Assembly: GCA_963720235.1 (NCBI GenBank)
Contig: OY970389.1
Location: 4,216,001 to 4,280,000, forward strand
Length of the DNA stretch: 64,000 nucleotides
Reading direction: 5' to 3'
DNA from: JACMLC01 sp963720235
Lineage (GTDB): Bacteria > Acidobacteriota > Blastocatellia > Pyrinomonadales > Pyrinomonadaceae
Numbering within the stretch: position 1 is the first letter of the stretch; every line of letters starts with the position of its first letter. The translations under genes were made by a program, and so were the position numbers. The notes beneath the pieces were generated by a model. That model was not told the origin of the DNA and did no database searches. It saw only the letters and a list, made by a program, of their open reading frames with translations. Positions 25,442-34,711 of the stretch are shown here, in pieces.

Positions 25442-28400
25442 TTACTGGGCAGCGGTTATTGCTTCGCTGAGTTGGTTGCTAAAAAATTTGATGTCCTCTC
25501 TTTCCAGATAGCGCGCGGAATCTTTGTTCCACTGCGATGCGAGACGTGTGAATTCCTCCATGGCCCTATCCAATCGCTCGTGTGCCACTTCCTTTTCACC
25601 CGCACGTAAAGCAGCAAGCCCTGCGACAAGCCACGCACGCCACACGGATTCCTGTTCGCCGGAACGCGCCAGACGCTCCTGCGCTTCGAGAGCGCGAGCC
25701 GCTGCGCCAGCGTTGTCACCGCTTTGATAAAGAGCCTGTGAAAGGGCCAGCGTGGCGTCTAAAATAAGAGCCGTCTCGCCAGTGCTGCGGGCCATTTCGA
25801 GAGCCTCTTCGCAGGTGCGCTTGCCTTCGCCTGCCGAGCCGGAAAAGGCTTGCGCCAATCCGAGTGTGATTTTGGCTCCGATGGCAACATCCGGGTAAAG
25901 CTTGCCCGCTTGATTCAGCGCGCGCAGGCTGTACTCTTTAGCATCTGGAAAGCGACGCTCGCTCAGGGCCATCTGCGCGTAAATCATCTGTATCTCCGCG
26001 AGCACAGCCTTATTACTGCTTCCGGGCCGCTCTGCATATTTAGCCGCCTCTTCAAGAGAGGCGCGAGCATCATCATAAAGACCAAGCTGTGCTAACACGT
26101 TCCCGCGATTCATTCGATTATACGCTAAGCCCACCGTATCGCCCACACCTTTTTCTGTGACAGAGCTTTTGATGATGACATAGCTCTCATCATAACTGCG
26201 CAAAGATTCAGGATACCGCTCCTGCTTGGCAAGCGAGGTCGCAATCTCTGCATGCGCGGAAGCAATCTGCGATTTGATGCCGGAAGATTCGGCCAGCGCA
26301 AGCTTCTGCTGAAAGTCTCTGAGGGCTGCGTCATACTCTCCCGCGCGGCGATGCGCGCGCCCCAGATAGGTGAGCGAAAAAGAGATTTGCTTTTGATAGT
26401 TGCCCTGACGGAAAAACTCCAACGCCTGCTCGATGAGAGGCAAGCCTTCATTCGTGCGTAGCTGCTGCATGAGGTTGCCGCCGAGATTGAGCTTGCTCAA
26501 AGCTTCGAGCTTGCGGGCCTTGTTGCGCTGGGCCAATTCGAGCGCGCGCTTGAAATGTTCTTCGGCGCGGTCATAATCGCCGCTCGCATTGAAGGCATTG
26601 CCCAAATCGAGCAAGGCGATAATGGCGAGGTTGCCGAGGCCGCGCTGCTCCGCAAAGGCGAGAGCTTCATTGGCATAATCGCGCGCTTTGTCCGGCGCGC
26701 CTTCGTTGTACGAGAGACGGCTCAGTTGCAGGAGCACTGTGATTTTCTGCGACTCGTTGCCGGTTGAGTTTGTCAGGTCAAGAGCCTGCTGCAAGACTGT
26801 GCGCGCTTCTGCTAATTTGCTTGTGTCCGTCAGGAGCACGCCGCGCCAGTAAAGAACTTCCGTGCGGCCTTCGATGTTGCCTAAAGCATCATAAAGCGAA
26901 GCTGCCTTGTCGAGCGTGGATGAAGCGTTCTCGACATTCTGTTTGCGTATGGAAACGATGCCCGCTCTCAAGTAGGCTGTCGCGTACTGCGGGTCGCGCC
27001 GCGAAGCTTCGACATAACTCTCAAGAGCTTTATCCACCTCGTCGTTCTTCTCATAAGCGCGGCCCAAATCAACATAGACCTGCGGCTGCTCCGGCTTTTC
27101 CTCTACAATCTGTTTGTAAAGCTCGGTCGCGCGCTTGAAATCGTTTGTGACAATGGCATTGATGGCATCAAGATAAAGCGCGTCGAGCTTAGGGAGCGCG
27201 GAGCGGTCAGGCACAAGCGTATTGACGGTCAGCAATTCATCCTTCGCCTTGTCCGCGTAATCAAGCTCGGCATAGGCTTCGGCCAGACTCGCGTGCGCGA
27301 GTGCGAAACGCGGGTCTATGCTGATAGCTTTTTCCAGCGACTTGCTGGCCTGATAGTAAGCTCCTTCACGCAGGAAATTCATGCCCGTGTCATAGAACCT
27401 TTGAGCCTCTGCGGTCGGCTGATGAGCTTTCGTTTTCAAAAGCCAGAAGAGGCCCGCAATCACAAGTCCAATCGCAAGGACGCCGACAACAAGTGTGAAG
27501 AGAGAAATGCGCGGCTGGCGCAAAGAGGTCGAGATAGTTGTCAACGCGCTCGTGCGATGCGAGCCGCGCCTGTGCGTTGTGAGGCGACGGATTTTCTCAC
27601 CATCCGCGCTCAGGAATGCGCGCACCTGCGCCAAATCCTCACGCATCTCTGCCGCAGTCTGATACCTGTCCGCGACCTTCTTGGCAAGAGCCTTGAGCGT
27701 CACGCGGTCAAGCTCAAGTGGAATCTGCGGATTTAGCTGAGAGGGCGGCGGCGGGTCTATGTGCAAGACCTGCGCGCCGATTTCTATCACGCTGCTGCCG
27801 GAAAAAGCTGGCTTGCCTGAGATGCATTCATAGAGCAATGCGCCCAAAGCGAAGAGGTCGCTGCGCCCATCAACATTGCTGCCCGTCGCCTGCTCCGGCG
27901 AGAGATAGAGCGGCGTGCCGACAACCACACCGTCTCTCGTATGCGTAGCGAGCAGCGTGCGCGCGTTCGGGTCTGTCTCCGAATGGTTCTCTTCGTTCAT
28001 GCGTTTGGCGAGTCCGAAGTCTAAGACCTTGACCTGCCCGCGCTCTGTGACGATGACGTTTGAAGGCTTGATGTCGCGGTGGACGATGCCGCGTTGATGC
28101 GCTTCATCGAGCGCGTCTGCCACGTCTTCGATAATCTCTACGGATTCAGAGAGCGTCAGCGCACTCGCTTCCAACAACTCGCTCAAGGTCTCTCCCTGAA
28201 TCAACTCCATCACAAGAAAAGGCTTGCCGTCGGCAGTCTCGCCGTAATCATAAACAGTAGCGATGTGCGGGTGACTCAGAGAAGAGATGGCGCGCGCTTC
28301 GCGCAGGAAGCGTGCGCGATAGTGGTGATCGCTGGTCGAAGCGTTCAGGAATTTGATGGCGACGCGGCGGCCCAGGTGCATGTCTTCCGCAGCATAGACC

Positions 28401-28465
28401 ATGCCCATCCCGCCCTCGCCGAGCTTGCTCAGGATACGGTAATGTGAAACCGTCTGACCGATCAT
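25442..28465 (-). CDS. Ser/Thr protein kinase with TPR sensor domain
   Basis: The 1007-residue product starts MIGQTVSHY at 28465; the frame extends 27 codons further upstream. The kinase domain (about 10-270) shows GEGGMGMVY, Lys38, HRDIKPSN (129-136) and DFGLAKR (149 on). A membrane helix follows (about 345-368, LFTLVVGVLAIGLVIAGLFWL) and then about 15 TPR-like repeats to the end, matching kinases with an exported TPR domain. No good ribosome site is seen. The 63-residue peptide gene follows on the same strand, probably in the same transcript. Confidence 0.93.
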   Translation of the reverse strand: MIGQTVSHYRILSKLGEGGMGMVYAAEDMHLGRRVAIKFLNASTSDHHYRARFLREARAISSLSHPHIATVYDYGETADGKPFLVMELIQGETLSELLEASALTLSESVEIIEDVADALDEAHQRGIVHRDIKPSNVIVTERGQVKVLDFGLAKRMNEENHSETDPNARTLLATHTRDGVVVGTPLYLSPEQATGSNVDGRSDLFALGALLYECISGKPAFSGSSVIEIGAQVLHIDPPPPSQLNPQIPLELDRVTLKALAKKVADRYQTAAEMREDLAQVRAFLSADGEKIRRLTTHRRGSHRTSALTTISTSLRQPRISLFTLVVGVLAIGLVIAGLFWLLKTKAHQPTAEAQRFYDTGMNFLREGAYYQASKSLEKAISIDPRFALAHASLAEAYAELDYADKAKDELLTVNTLVPDRSALPKLDALYLDAINAIVTNDFKRATELYKQIVEEKPEQPQVYVDLGRAYEKNDEVDKALESYVEASRRDPQYATAYLRAGIVSIRKQNVENASSTLDKAASLYDALGNIEGRTEVLYWRGVLLTDTSKLAEARTVLQQALDLTNSTGNESQKITVLLQLSRLSYNEGAPDKARDYANEALAFAEQRGLGNLAIIALLDLGNAFNASGDYDRAEEHFKRALELAQRNKARKLEALSKLNLGGNLMQQLRTNEGLPLIEQALEFFRQGNYQKQISFSLTYLGRAHRRAGEYDAALRDFQQKLALAESSGIKSQIASAHAEIATSLAKQERYPESLRSYDESYVIIKSSVTEKGVGDTVGLAYNRMNRGNVLAQLGLYDDARASLEEAAKYAERPGSSNKAVLAEIQMIYAQMALSERRFPDAKEYSLRALNQAGKLYPDVAIGAKITLGLAQAFSGSAGEGKRTCEEALEMARSTGETALILDATLALSQALYQSGDNAGAAARALEAQERLARSGEQESVWRAWLVAGLAALRAGEKEVAHERLDRAMEEFTRLASQWNKDSARYLEREDIKFFSNQLSEAITAAQ

Positions 28466-28627
28466 TAATTTAAGAGACCGTTCTCGCGCTGGCGCTGGCC
28501 TCCTTGAAAGGAAGGCGAATAATTCTCTGCCCGTCAACCGGAGCAAGCCGCGAGGGTTAAAGCAGAATTTTTAACTCTTTTTCATTCTGCGATAAAACTT
28601 GCGGTTTTCCAAGAGCAGACGAGGAAT

Positions 28628-28756
28628 TAGCCACAGAGCCACAGAGCCACAGAGATGAAGAAAGAAAAAGTAAAAGTCAGAACAGCATTCCCTTCATCTT
28701 CCCTTTAGCTTTTTACTTTTGTCTTTCTCCGTGTCTCTCCGGTCTCTGTGGCTGAG
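28628..28756. repeat. Family B word-repeat hairpin, copy B1, with nested core
   Basis: Outer arms are built from CCACAGAG words (from 28630, paired with CTCTGTGGC at 28744-28752). The inner part carries an AAAGTAAAAG/CTTTTTACTTT pair and the core AACAGCATTCCCTTCATC at 28681-28698. The gap between divergent genes (kinase and RRM) holds this element and a long leader. Confidence 0.85.
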
Positions 28757-28802
28757 GTGGCTAAAGTCTTTTTCAAACTCTTTTTGGTGGCGGTTTTTAG
28801 TC

Positions 28803-28833
28803 TTGCGCTGTGCGCGGAATCGCGGCATACTAT
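28803..28833 (+). promoter_or_regulatory. Weak candidate promoter for the RRM gene
   Basis: TTGCGC (28803-28808) and TACTAT (28828-28833) are 19 nt apart. If used, transcription would start near 28840 and leave a leader of about 240 nt. Confidence 0.25.
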
Positions 28834-28839
28834 TTTGCG

Positions 28840-29081
28840 TTAGTGTTCCTGCTCTCGCGCATCAAAGGTGATGCGCCTGCCTGTGACCGTGCAGCGACCC
28901 GCGTTCGGCTGAGGAGAGAGTGAGGCTCGTTTGTCAACCTGTTTGAAGCCGCTCTCGCGTTTTTGTCAGAGCACCGGGCATGTCGCGCTTCGCCAGCAGA
29001 AGTCGGAAGCTGTCTCCCCTTCTCAGAGCATCTCTGGATTTATTTGCAGCCCGCGCTTCCTTTGACCCTGAAGGATAAGAT
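28840..29081 (+). other. Long 5' leader of the RRM gene, with hairpin
   Basis: About 240 nt with no gene. A perfect hairpin, GCGCATCA/TGATGCGC with loop AAGG, lies at 28857-28876. Glycine-rich RRM genes often have long cold-regulated leaders; this is an inference from the family. Confidence 0.4.
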
Positions 29082-29474
29082 ATGGCTACGAAACTATATG
29101 TTGGTAATCTCTCGTTCCGCACGACGAGCGATGATTTGAAAGAAGCTTTCTCACAGGCGGGGACGGTCGAATCCGCTTCCGTCATCGAAGACCGCGAGAC
29201 TGGACGCTCACGCGGCTTTGGCTTCGTCGAAATGGCGACACCCGAAGAGGCTGCGGCAGCCATCGAGCAGTTCAACGGCAAGGATCTTGGCGGTCGCAAC
29301 CTGACCGTCAACGAAGCCAAGCCGAAAGCTGATCGCGGCGGCGGCGGTGGCGGTGGTCGCGGCGGCGGTCGCGGCGGCTATGGCGGCGGCGGTTACGGCG
29401 GCGGTGGCGGCGACCGTGATCGCGGAGATCGCGGAGGCGGTGGCGGACGCAACGACCGCGAGCCGCGCTGGTAA
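29082..29474 (+). CDS. Glycine-rich RRM RNA-binding protein
   Basis: The 130-residue product has one RRM (about 1-80) with RNP2 (KLYVGNLSF) and RNP1 (RSRGFGFVEM), followed by an RGG/GGY-rich tail. It binds single-stranded RNA and may act as a cold or stress RNA chaperone, like cyanobacterial Rbp proteins. AAGGA precedes the ATG. A strong hairpin with a conserved loop follows the gene. Confidence 0.93.
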   Translation: MATKLYVGNLSFRTTSDDLKEAFSQAGTVESASVIEDRETGRSRGFGFVEMATPEEAAAAIEQFNGKDLGGRNLTVNEAKPKADRGGGGGGGRGGGRGGYGGGGYGGGGGDRDRGDRGGGGGRNDREPRW

Positions 29475-29490
29475 GTTAAAAGTAAAAAAT

Positions 29491-29547
29491 AAAAAGCAAA
29501 AGGGTGGATGAAAAACAGCTTTCCTTTCATCCACCCTTTTGCTTTTT
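29491..29547 (+). terminator. 23-bp hairpin terminator with conserved loop (family G, copy G2)
   Basis: Arms 29491-29513 and 29525-29547 are perfect 23-nt complements with loop AACAGCTTTCC, ending in a T-run. The loop and the adjacent arm match the 18-nt core seen in other elements. Confidence 0.85.
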
Positions 29548-29597
29548 AGACCTCAGTTCGACAATATCAGAATGCGGCTCTTGCCTCTCATGCTGCG

Positions 29598-29694
29598 CGG
29601 AAAGTCAAAGCGGCTGATGCCGCCCGCGCTGTGCGGAAAGTCTCTGACTTTCCGTTCATCTGCTTTTCATCAGTGAGGCTGCGCCTCACGTTTT
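29598..29694. repeat. Family C string of mini-palindromes, copy C3
   Basis: Hairpins at 29610-29623 (GCGGC arm), 29634-29654 (CGGAAAGTC arm) and 29673-29689 (GTGAGGC arm) are followed by a T-run. It lies at the 3' end of the M28 peptidase gene, whose stop is at 29694. Confidence 0.82.
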
Positions 29695-31622
29695 TACTTT
29701 CTCGCTGCCGGAATAATTTTCAGCTTCAATCTTTCACTGCCGCGCATAAGCTCGACTTCATATTCCTCTCCGGCCTTCATCTCTCCGAGCGCGTATGTAT
29801 AATCATAGACATTGCGTATCTCGCGCCCGGCCATTTTGACAATCTTGTCTCCGGCCTTCAATCCGGCCTTCGCCGCAGGCGAATCGTCGCGCACTCCGTC
29901 GAGCAAGAGCCCGTCATTCGATTCCGCATAATTCGGAATCGTGCCGAGCGAAACTTTAAAACCCATATTCGTGCGCCCTGTGGATTCACTCTTCGCGGTC
30001 GTGTATGCAGGTCGCTGAGCATTGCTGTCAATCGCCTGCACGAGATTCATGACCATAGAGAGGATGCGAGCTTCGCCTTCATAATTGATTTTGTCAGCAG
30101 TGTCCGAAGGCTTGTGATAATCCGCGTGCGTGCCTGTCCAGAAAAAGAGCACAGGCACTTTCTTCGCATAAAACGATGCATGGTCGCTCGGCCCGTAACC
30201 GTCTTCATTAAGCGTGAGCGCGAATTTCGATGACGGATTAGGAGCGGCTTTAGAAATCCAATCGCGCCACTCCTGCGCTGTGCCGACGCCGCCGACAATC
30301 AGCTTCTCATCTTTCAAACGACCAATCATATCCATGTTAATCATCGCCACAGTGTCCGCGAGCGGCACGACCGGATGATTGACATAATAGTTTGAGCCGA
30401 GCAATCCCTCTTCCTCGCCGCCGAATGCGATGAAGATAATCGTGCGCTTCGGACGATTGGCAGAGAAGAGTCGCGCCAGTTCAAGCAAGCCTGCTGTGCC
30501 GGAAGCGTTGTCGTCCGCGCCGTGATGGATTTCGCCTTCGCGCGTGGCTAAGCTTCCGCTCCCGCCGCGTCCAAGGTGGTCGTAATGCGCGCCAATCACA
30601 ATCGCTTCTTTTTTCAGTTTCGCATCAGAGCCTTCGAGGATGCCTATGACATTGTGCGCGGGGGCTTCGCGCCGCACGATGTCTGTCGCGAGCGTGAGGC
30701 GGCTCTGCTCCATAAAGGATGCTTTATTGACAGCATCAATGACCGGCGAAAGTGACGGAGCGGCATCTCTCTGTCTTGAGGCCGCGCCTGCGGCCACACG
30801 TTTCTCTAGCTCCGCCAGTTGCGCTATGCCGCCGAGTCCGAGTATCTGTGCGGCGGATTGTCTTGAAATAACTATGACAGGCAAGCCAGCATCGCCCGCG
30901 CTGTTGTCATAAGAGAGCCTTGTCAGCCTGTCGTCGCGAAAATTGTCTGCGCCTGCAATGACAATCAAAGCCTTTGCGCCATGATCGCGCGCGGCCACTG
31001 CTTTCCAGCGCACGTCCGTATAGCGCGCAAACTCTCCATGCGGATTGTTGTCGCCGTCAGGCGTTCCCGTCAGCGCAAGCGAGACGCGGTCTTTGACATC
31101 CATGCCAGCATAATCATCATACTTCAAATCCGAAGCAGTGATGCCATAGCCGACAAACGTGACGGGCAAAGTGTATAAACGCGCGTTGGTGGAAAAGCCT
31201 AGCGGAGCCCAGTCATCGTTGAGCCGCATGTCTAAGGTCGTGATGCCTCCGCCCAAAGGCTCGCCCTCTACGGCAGGCGCGCGGCGCAAGAGCGACATAG
31301 CATTTGTCTTTCCCAATTCCACGCCCGCGACATACGGAAATTTCTGCATGTAAGGGAGCGTGTTTGTCCTATCGCCTTTCCCGCTTTTGACGCCCGAACG
31401 CAGGCCGAGGCGTCTAAACTCCGACGCGATATAACGCGCAGCCGCACGCGCTCCGTCCGTCCCAGTCCTGCGCCCGTCCATTTTTTCAGACGCCAGGTAT
31501 GTGACATGCGCGCGCACTCTCTCTGCGCTCGGCGCAGTCGCACTCGCGCGCTGCTTTTTTTGAGCCGATGCGCTGAAGACGAAAACGAAGATGAGCAGGA
31601 AGGAAAAGATTTTTTGTCGCAT
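29694..31622 (-). CDS. Secreted M28 family zinc aminopeptidase with PA and PDZ domains
   Basis: The 642-residue product (ATG 31622; a TTG at 31634 is less likely) has a signal peptide ending around SASA and a protease-associated domain (about 130-290). The M28 domain carries the zinc ligands GAHYDHLG, HHGADDNASG, FGGEEEGLLGS and INMDMIG, with DHASFY later. A C-terminal PDZ-like part (ESNDGLLLDGVRDDSPAAKAGLKAGDKI) could bind peptides or regulate the protease. Likely role: exported aminopeptidase in peptide scavenging. Confidence 0.92.
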   Translation of the reverse strand: MRQKIFSFLLIFVFVFSASAQKKQRASATAPSAERVRAHVTYLASEKMDGRRTGTDGARAAARYIASEFRRLGLRSGVKSGKGDRTNTLPYMQKFPYVAGVELGKTNAMSLLRRAPAVEGEPLGGGITTLDMRLNDDWAPLGFSTNARLYTLPVTFVGYGITASDLKYDDYAGMDVKDRVSLALTGTPDGDNNPHGEFARYTDVRWKAVAARDHGAKALIVIAGADNFRDDRLTRLSYDNSAGDAGLPVIVISRQSAAQILGLGGIAQLAELEKRVAAGAASRQRDAAPSLSPVIDAVNKASFMEQSRLTLATDIVRREAPAHNVIGILEGSDAKLKKEAIVIGAHYDHLGRGGSGSLATREGEIHHGADDNASGTAGLLELARLFSANRPKRTIIFIAFGGEEEGLLGSNYYVNHPVVPLADTVAMINMDMIGRLKDEKLIVGGVGTAQEWRDWISKAAPNPSSKFALTLNEDGYGPSDHASFYAKKVPVLFFWTGTHADYHKPSDTADKINYEGEARILSMVMNLVQAIDSNAQRPAYTTAKSESTGRTNMGFKVSLGTIPNYAESNDGLLLDGVRDDSPAAKAGLKAGDKIVKMAGREIRNVYDYTYALGEMKAGEEYEVELMRGSERLKLKIIPAARK

Positions 31623-31670
31623 AGCTTTTGGCAATTACAAATACCTTGAGAACAACTACAAAACCAAAGA

Positions 31671-31773
31671 TTAGCCACAGAGGCACAGAGACACGGAGAA
31701 AGCATTAAACATTTTAGATAGCATTTTCTTTATCTACTTTTCTTGCTCTGTGTCTCTGTGTCTCTGTGGCTAA
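31671..31773. repeat. Family B word-repeat hairpin, copy B2
   Basis: Arms of CACAGAGACAC and GTGTCTCTGTG words pair from 31671 to 31773. The central AAAGC...GCATTTTC part is AT-rich. It sits between the M28 gene and the next gene's stop, both on the minus strand. Confidence 0.85.
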
Positions 31774-31785
31774 TTTGCACGCACT

Positions 31786-32853
31786 TCATTCAACCCAATC
31801 CGCGATGAACACGTTTGTGTCTCCGCGCGCCTGCGCGTTGCGATTGGAAGCGAAGACGAGCCGCTTGCCGTCCGGCGAGAACATCGGAAAGCCGTCGAAG
31901 CTGTCATTAAACGTGATGCGTTCGAGGCCCGTGCCGTCCACGTTTATCATGTACACGTCAAAGTCGCGCCCTTTCGGGTCATTAACATTTGAAGCAAAGA
32001 TAATGCGTTTGCCGTCGGGGAAAAAGTATGGAGCAAAGCTAGCCTTGCCGAGCTTTGTGACCTGTCGCTTGTTTGTGCCGTCCGCGTTCATGACCCAGAT
32101 TTCAAAGTTGTTCGGCTCAATCAGATTTTCCGCCAGTCTCTGTTTATATCGCTCGACTGCTTCCGGCGTTTTCGGATGATAAGAGCGATACACAATCTGC
32201 TTGCCGTCTGCGGAGAAGAAAGGGCCGCCGTCATAGCCCAACTCATTCGTCAGCCGCTTCACATTCTTGCCGCTCGCATCCATCGTGTAGATGTCCAAAT
32301 CGCCATCGCGCATCGAAGTGAAAACAATCTTCTTGCCATCCACAGAGATTGTCGCCTCCGCGTCGTAGCCATCTGTCGTGGTCAAACGCTTCACGTCCGA
32401 GCCGTCCGTGCGCGCTGTGAAAATATCGTAGGACGGATAAATGGCCCAGACATAGCCGCGCGAGAAATCAGGGCGCGGCGGGCATTCCTTCGCGCCGAGA
32501 TGCGTCGAAGAGTAGAGGATGCGATTGCCTTTCGGGAAAAAGTAGGAGCAGGTTGTGCGGCCCATGCCTGTCGAGACCATCTGCGTCTTTGAGCCGTCCA
32601 CATCCATCGTGTAAATCTGGTCGCACTCGCGGCTCTCGCGCTTTGACTGAAAGATGAGTTGGCGTCCGTCGCCCGAAAAATAGGCTTCGGCATTCTCGCC
32701 GCCAAAGGTCAACTGCCGCACATTGCGCAAGTGCTTTTCCTGCGGCTGTGCGTTTGCGTTTGAGCTCTCAGGCTGCTTTGCGGTCTGCGCCTGAAGCGCA
32801 AGCGCGAGAATGAACAGAGGTAGAAGAATTAACAGCGTGTCTTTGATTTTCAT
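31786..32853 (-). CDS. Periplasmic TolB/PD40 beta-propeller protein
   Basis: The 355-residue product has a signal peptide (MKIKDTLLILLPLFILALALQA) and about six PD40-type blades, with repeats such as NVRQLTFGGENAE, SVDGKKIVFTSMRDGDLDIYTMD and SPDGKRLVFASNRNA. It resembles TolB-like exported propellers and the propeller of the kinase at 2782. It has no enzymatic motif; a binding or scaffold role is likely. It is followed by a family B hairpin and preceded by a family E hairpin. Confidence 0.88.
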   Translation of the reverse strand: MKIKDTLLILLPLFILALALQAQTAKQPESSNANAQPQEKHLRNVRQLTFGGENAEAYFSGDGRQLIFQSKRESRECDQIYTMDVDGSKTQMVSTGMGRTTCSYFFPKGNRILYSSTHLGAKECPPRPDFSRGYVWAIYPSYDIFTARTDGSDVKRLTTTDGYDAEATISVDGKKIVFTSMRDGDLDIYTMDASGKNVKRLTNELGYDGGPFFSADGKQIVYRSYHPKTPEAVERYKQRLAENLIEPNNFEIWVMNADGTNKRQVTKLGKASFAPYFFPDGKRIIFASNVNDPKGRDFDVYMINVDGTGLERITFNDSFDGFPMFSPDGKRLVFASNRNAQARGDTNVFIADWVE

Positions 32854-32882
32854 GTTGGCCGATTCAGATGCAGAATTTTTAC

Positions 32883-32948
32883 CACACAGGACACAGAAGA
32901 TTTTAAATCTGAAATTTCAAATCTCAAATCTTCTGCATGTCCTGTGTG
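32883..32948. repeat. Family E word-repeat hairpin
   Basis: Arms of CACACAGGACA plus CAGAAGATTT on the left pair with the mirror words on the right (32883-32948) around a central AAATCTGAAATTTCAAATCT stretch. Similar AAATCTGAAAT words recur at 44866-44899 and in degenerate form near 40860. Confidence 0.75.
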
Positions 32949-32964
32949 ATTAATTTAACCCGCA

Positions 32965-34656
32965 TCAACGCTCGACGTAAACCTTATAGACATAGCGCAG
33001 CTCTTTTTCGCCGGGCGGCAGTGAGAATTCCCACCTGACTACTGATTGCGGATTGTTGGCCTGTAGCTCCGCACCTTCGCGGCTGATTGCGCCTCTTTCA
33101 GTCGCGGTCGTGATTGTGCCTGAGACTCTGCGTGTGATGACGACATCCACCGGCTGCTTCTTCACATTGCGGAGTTTGATGATGCCTTCGACCGTGACAA
33201 TATCATATTCGTCTGGATTCTCATCCGGCTTCTTGGGCTTTACTTCGCGCACGCGCGACCTCTCAAGAAGCTTATGCGTGCCGACCACTTCCGTTGCGGG
33301 CGTGACGCGCACAATCGTTTCCGTGTTGATGGGCGTGAAGGCGAGTATGTCCTGGCCCAGAGGCTTCCAGTCGCGGAAGGTCAAGGCGGGCGCGGTCGTC
33401 CAGGGCATGCCCGTCTCATTTTTTAATTTCAGTGAACGCCAGAATCCGCCCGACAGATTCGTCAAAGAGTGCGTGCTGTACTCTTCACCCGATGTCGAGG
33501 CATCAGGCACATTCCATTCAAAAATCTCACGACACGGCACGGTCAGAGAAAAGAGTCGCAGGCTTGCACGCTCGCCCTTTTTGAGCGCGACCTGATCCGA
33601 GCGATAAAGATAAAGCTCGTCTGCGGACATCGCCGGCAGGCTTCCTTCTTCCGGCACAATCCCAGGTGAATCGCTCGCGCGGCTTCCGCTAGATGGTCGC
33701 AATTCGCCCGCGCGGCTCTGCGTCATGATGGCATTGGAATACTGATTCTGCTGGCTGACGTAGAAGTAGCTTGAGACGCCTGCAAAGGTCTGGCTCAAAG
33801 AGAGCGGCGAGATTAAATCCTGATAGAGAAAGTGCGGGACGCCGACGACGAAATAAAATTCCGCGTTCGAGATGTCAACGAGTTCGTTGATGACCATCGC
33901 TTCCAGTTCAAGCTTGGCCTCTGTGACAGGGTCGCCCTTCGGCTCTATGCGATAAGCCGGAATCCAGCGAATCCCGCGTTCAAGCGCGGCGATTCCCAGC
34001 TGTACGCTCTGCCCCGCAGGAACATTTTCGGTCTTGAGGCCGAGCCGGTTTTCCTTGCTCGTCATCAGCTTATCCCAGCGCGGCTGGCCCACAAATTCCA
34101 GAAAAGCAATGTTGCCTGTGCGCATTACCGTGACGCCCGTTTCGGTTGTGATGGCGATGTCCGATTCGCCGTTCTGAATCCCTGCGCCCGTCTCGCGCAA
34201 CGGCTCGCCCGTTGTCCCGACACTAAAAGTTCTGCGCTTATTGAGGATAAGATACGTGCCTTCTAAAATCTTATCCGAATACTGCGACTTGACACGTATG
34301 CGCGAGCCTTCGTTGACGAAGAGCAACTCTTCGAGATTGGCGACGCGATTGGCTTCGTTCTTCTCGGCTTCCGTGGCAAGAAGCTGCGTGACGCGCGCTT
34401 CGGGCGAAGAGCTATAGCCCCAGACTGTACCCATCACGCCAATCGGCACATCCGTCGTATAGACCCAACCATTAACAGGCACGGCCTGCCCTTCACGATA
34501 CGTGAAGACATAGCCGTTCTTAAAAACCGCGACACGCTTGACCGAAGGCTTAAAGGAAGCTGGCTGTCTGCCGTCCTGCGCTTGAGAGACAAGCGGCAGA
34601 TTAAGCAGCGTGCTGATGACAAAGAGAGACACGACGCGAAGACATTTTTTGAACAT
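32965..34656 (-). CDS. Secreted DUF4139-like protein
   Basis: The 563-residue product has a signal peptide (KCLRVVSLFVISTLLNLPLVSQA). It appears to be a beta-rich protein with an N-terminal PSVKRVAVFKNGYVFTYREG stretch and a C-terminal NPQSVVRWEFSLPPGEKELRY segment, typical of DUF4139/mucoidy-inhibitor-like proteins where terminal strands frame the domain. A Ser/Gly-rich linker lies near 320-340. I am only moderately sure of the family and give no function. It is transcribed with the neighbouring minus-strand genes. Confidence 0.5.
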   Translation of the reverse strand: MFKKCLRVVSLFVISTLLNLPLVSQAQDGRQPASFKPSVKRVAVFKNGYVFTYREGQAVPVNGWVYTTDVPIGVMGTVWGYSSSPEARVTQLLATEAEKNEANRVANLEELLFVNEGSRIRVKSQYSDKILEGTYLILNKRRTFSVGTTGEPLRETGAGIQNGESDIAITTETGVTVMRTGNIAFLEFVGQPRWDKLMTSKENRLGLKTENVPAGQSVQLGIAALERGIRWIPAYRIEPKGDPVTEAKLELEAMVINELVDISNAEFYFVVGVPHFLYQDLISPLSLSQTFAGVSSYFYVSQQNQYSNAIMTQSRAGELRPSSGSRASDSPGIVPEEGSLPAMSADELYLYRSDQVALKKGERASLRLFSLTVPCREIFEWNVPDASTSGEEYSTHSLTNLSGGFWRSLKLKNETGMPWTTAPALTFRDWKPLGQDILAFTPINTETIVRVTPATEVVGTHKLLERSRVREVKPKKPDENPDEYDIVTVEGIIKLRNVKKQPVDVVITRRVSGTITTATERGAISREGAELQANNPQSVVRWEFSLPPGEKELRYVYKVYVER

Positions 34657-34711
34657 GCGGGGGTTTACCTCCGTTATTCTGATTCATCGTTAAAGACTTC
34701 GGGGAGCGTTT

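Noticed and set aside
25226..25609. 127-codon plus-strand frame opposite the peptide and kinase genes
   Set aside because: The minus-strand peptide has a near-ideal ribosome site and fits the operon, while the plus frame shows only low-complexity translation of the opposite strand.
28466..29081. tRNA or small RNA gene in the long gap
   Set aside because: No cloverleaf, T-loop GGTTCGAATCC-type sequence or other RNA signature was found; only hairpin elements are seen.
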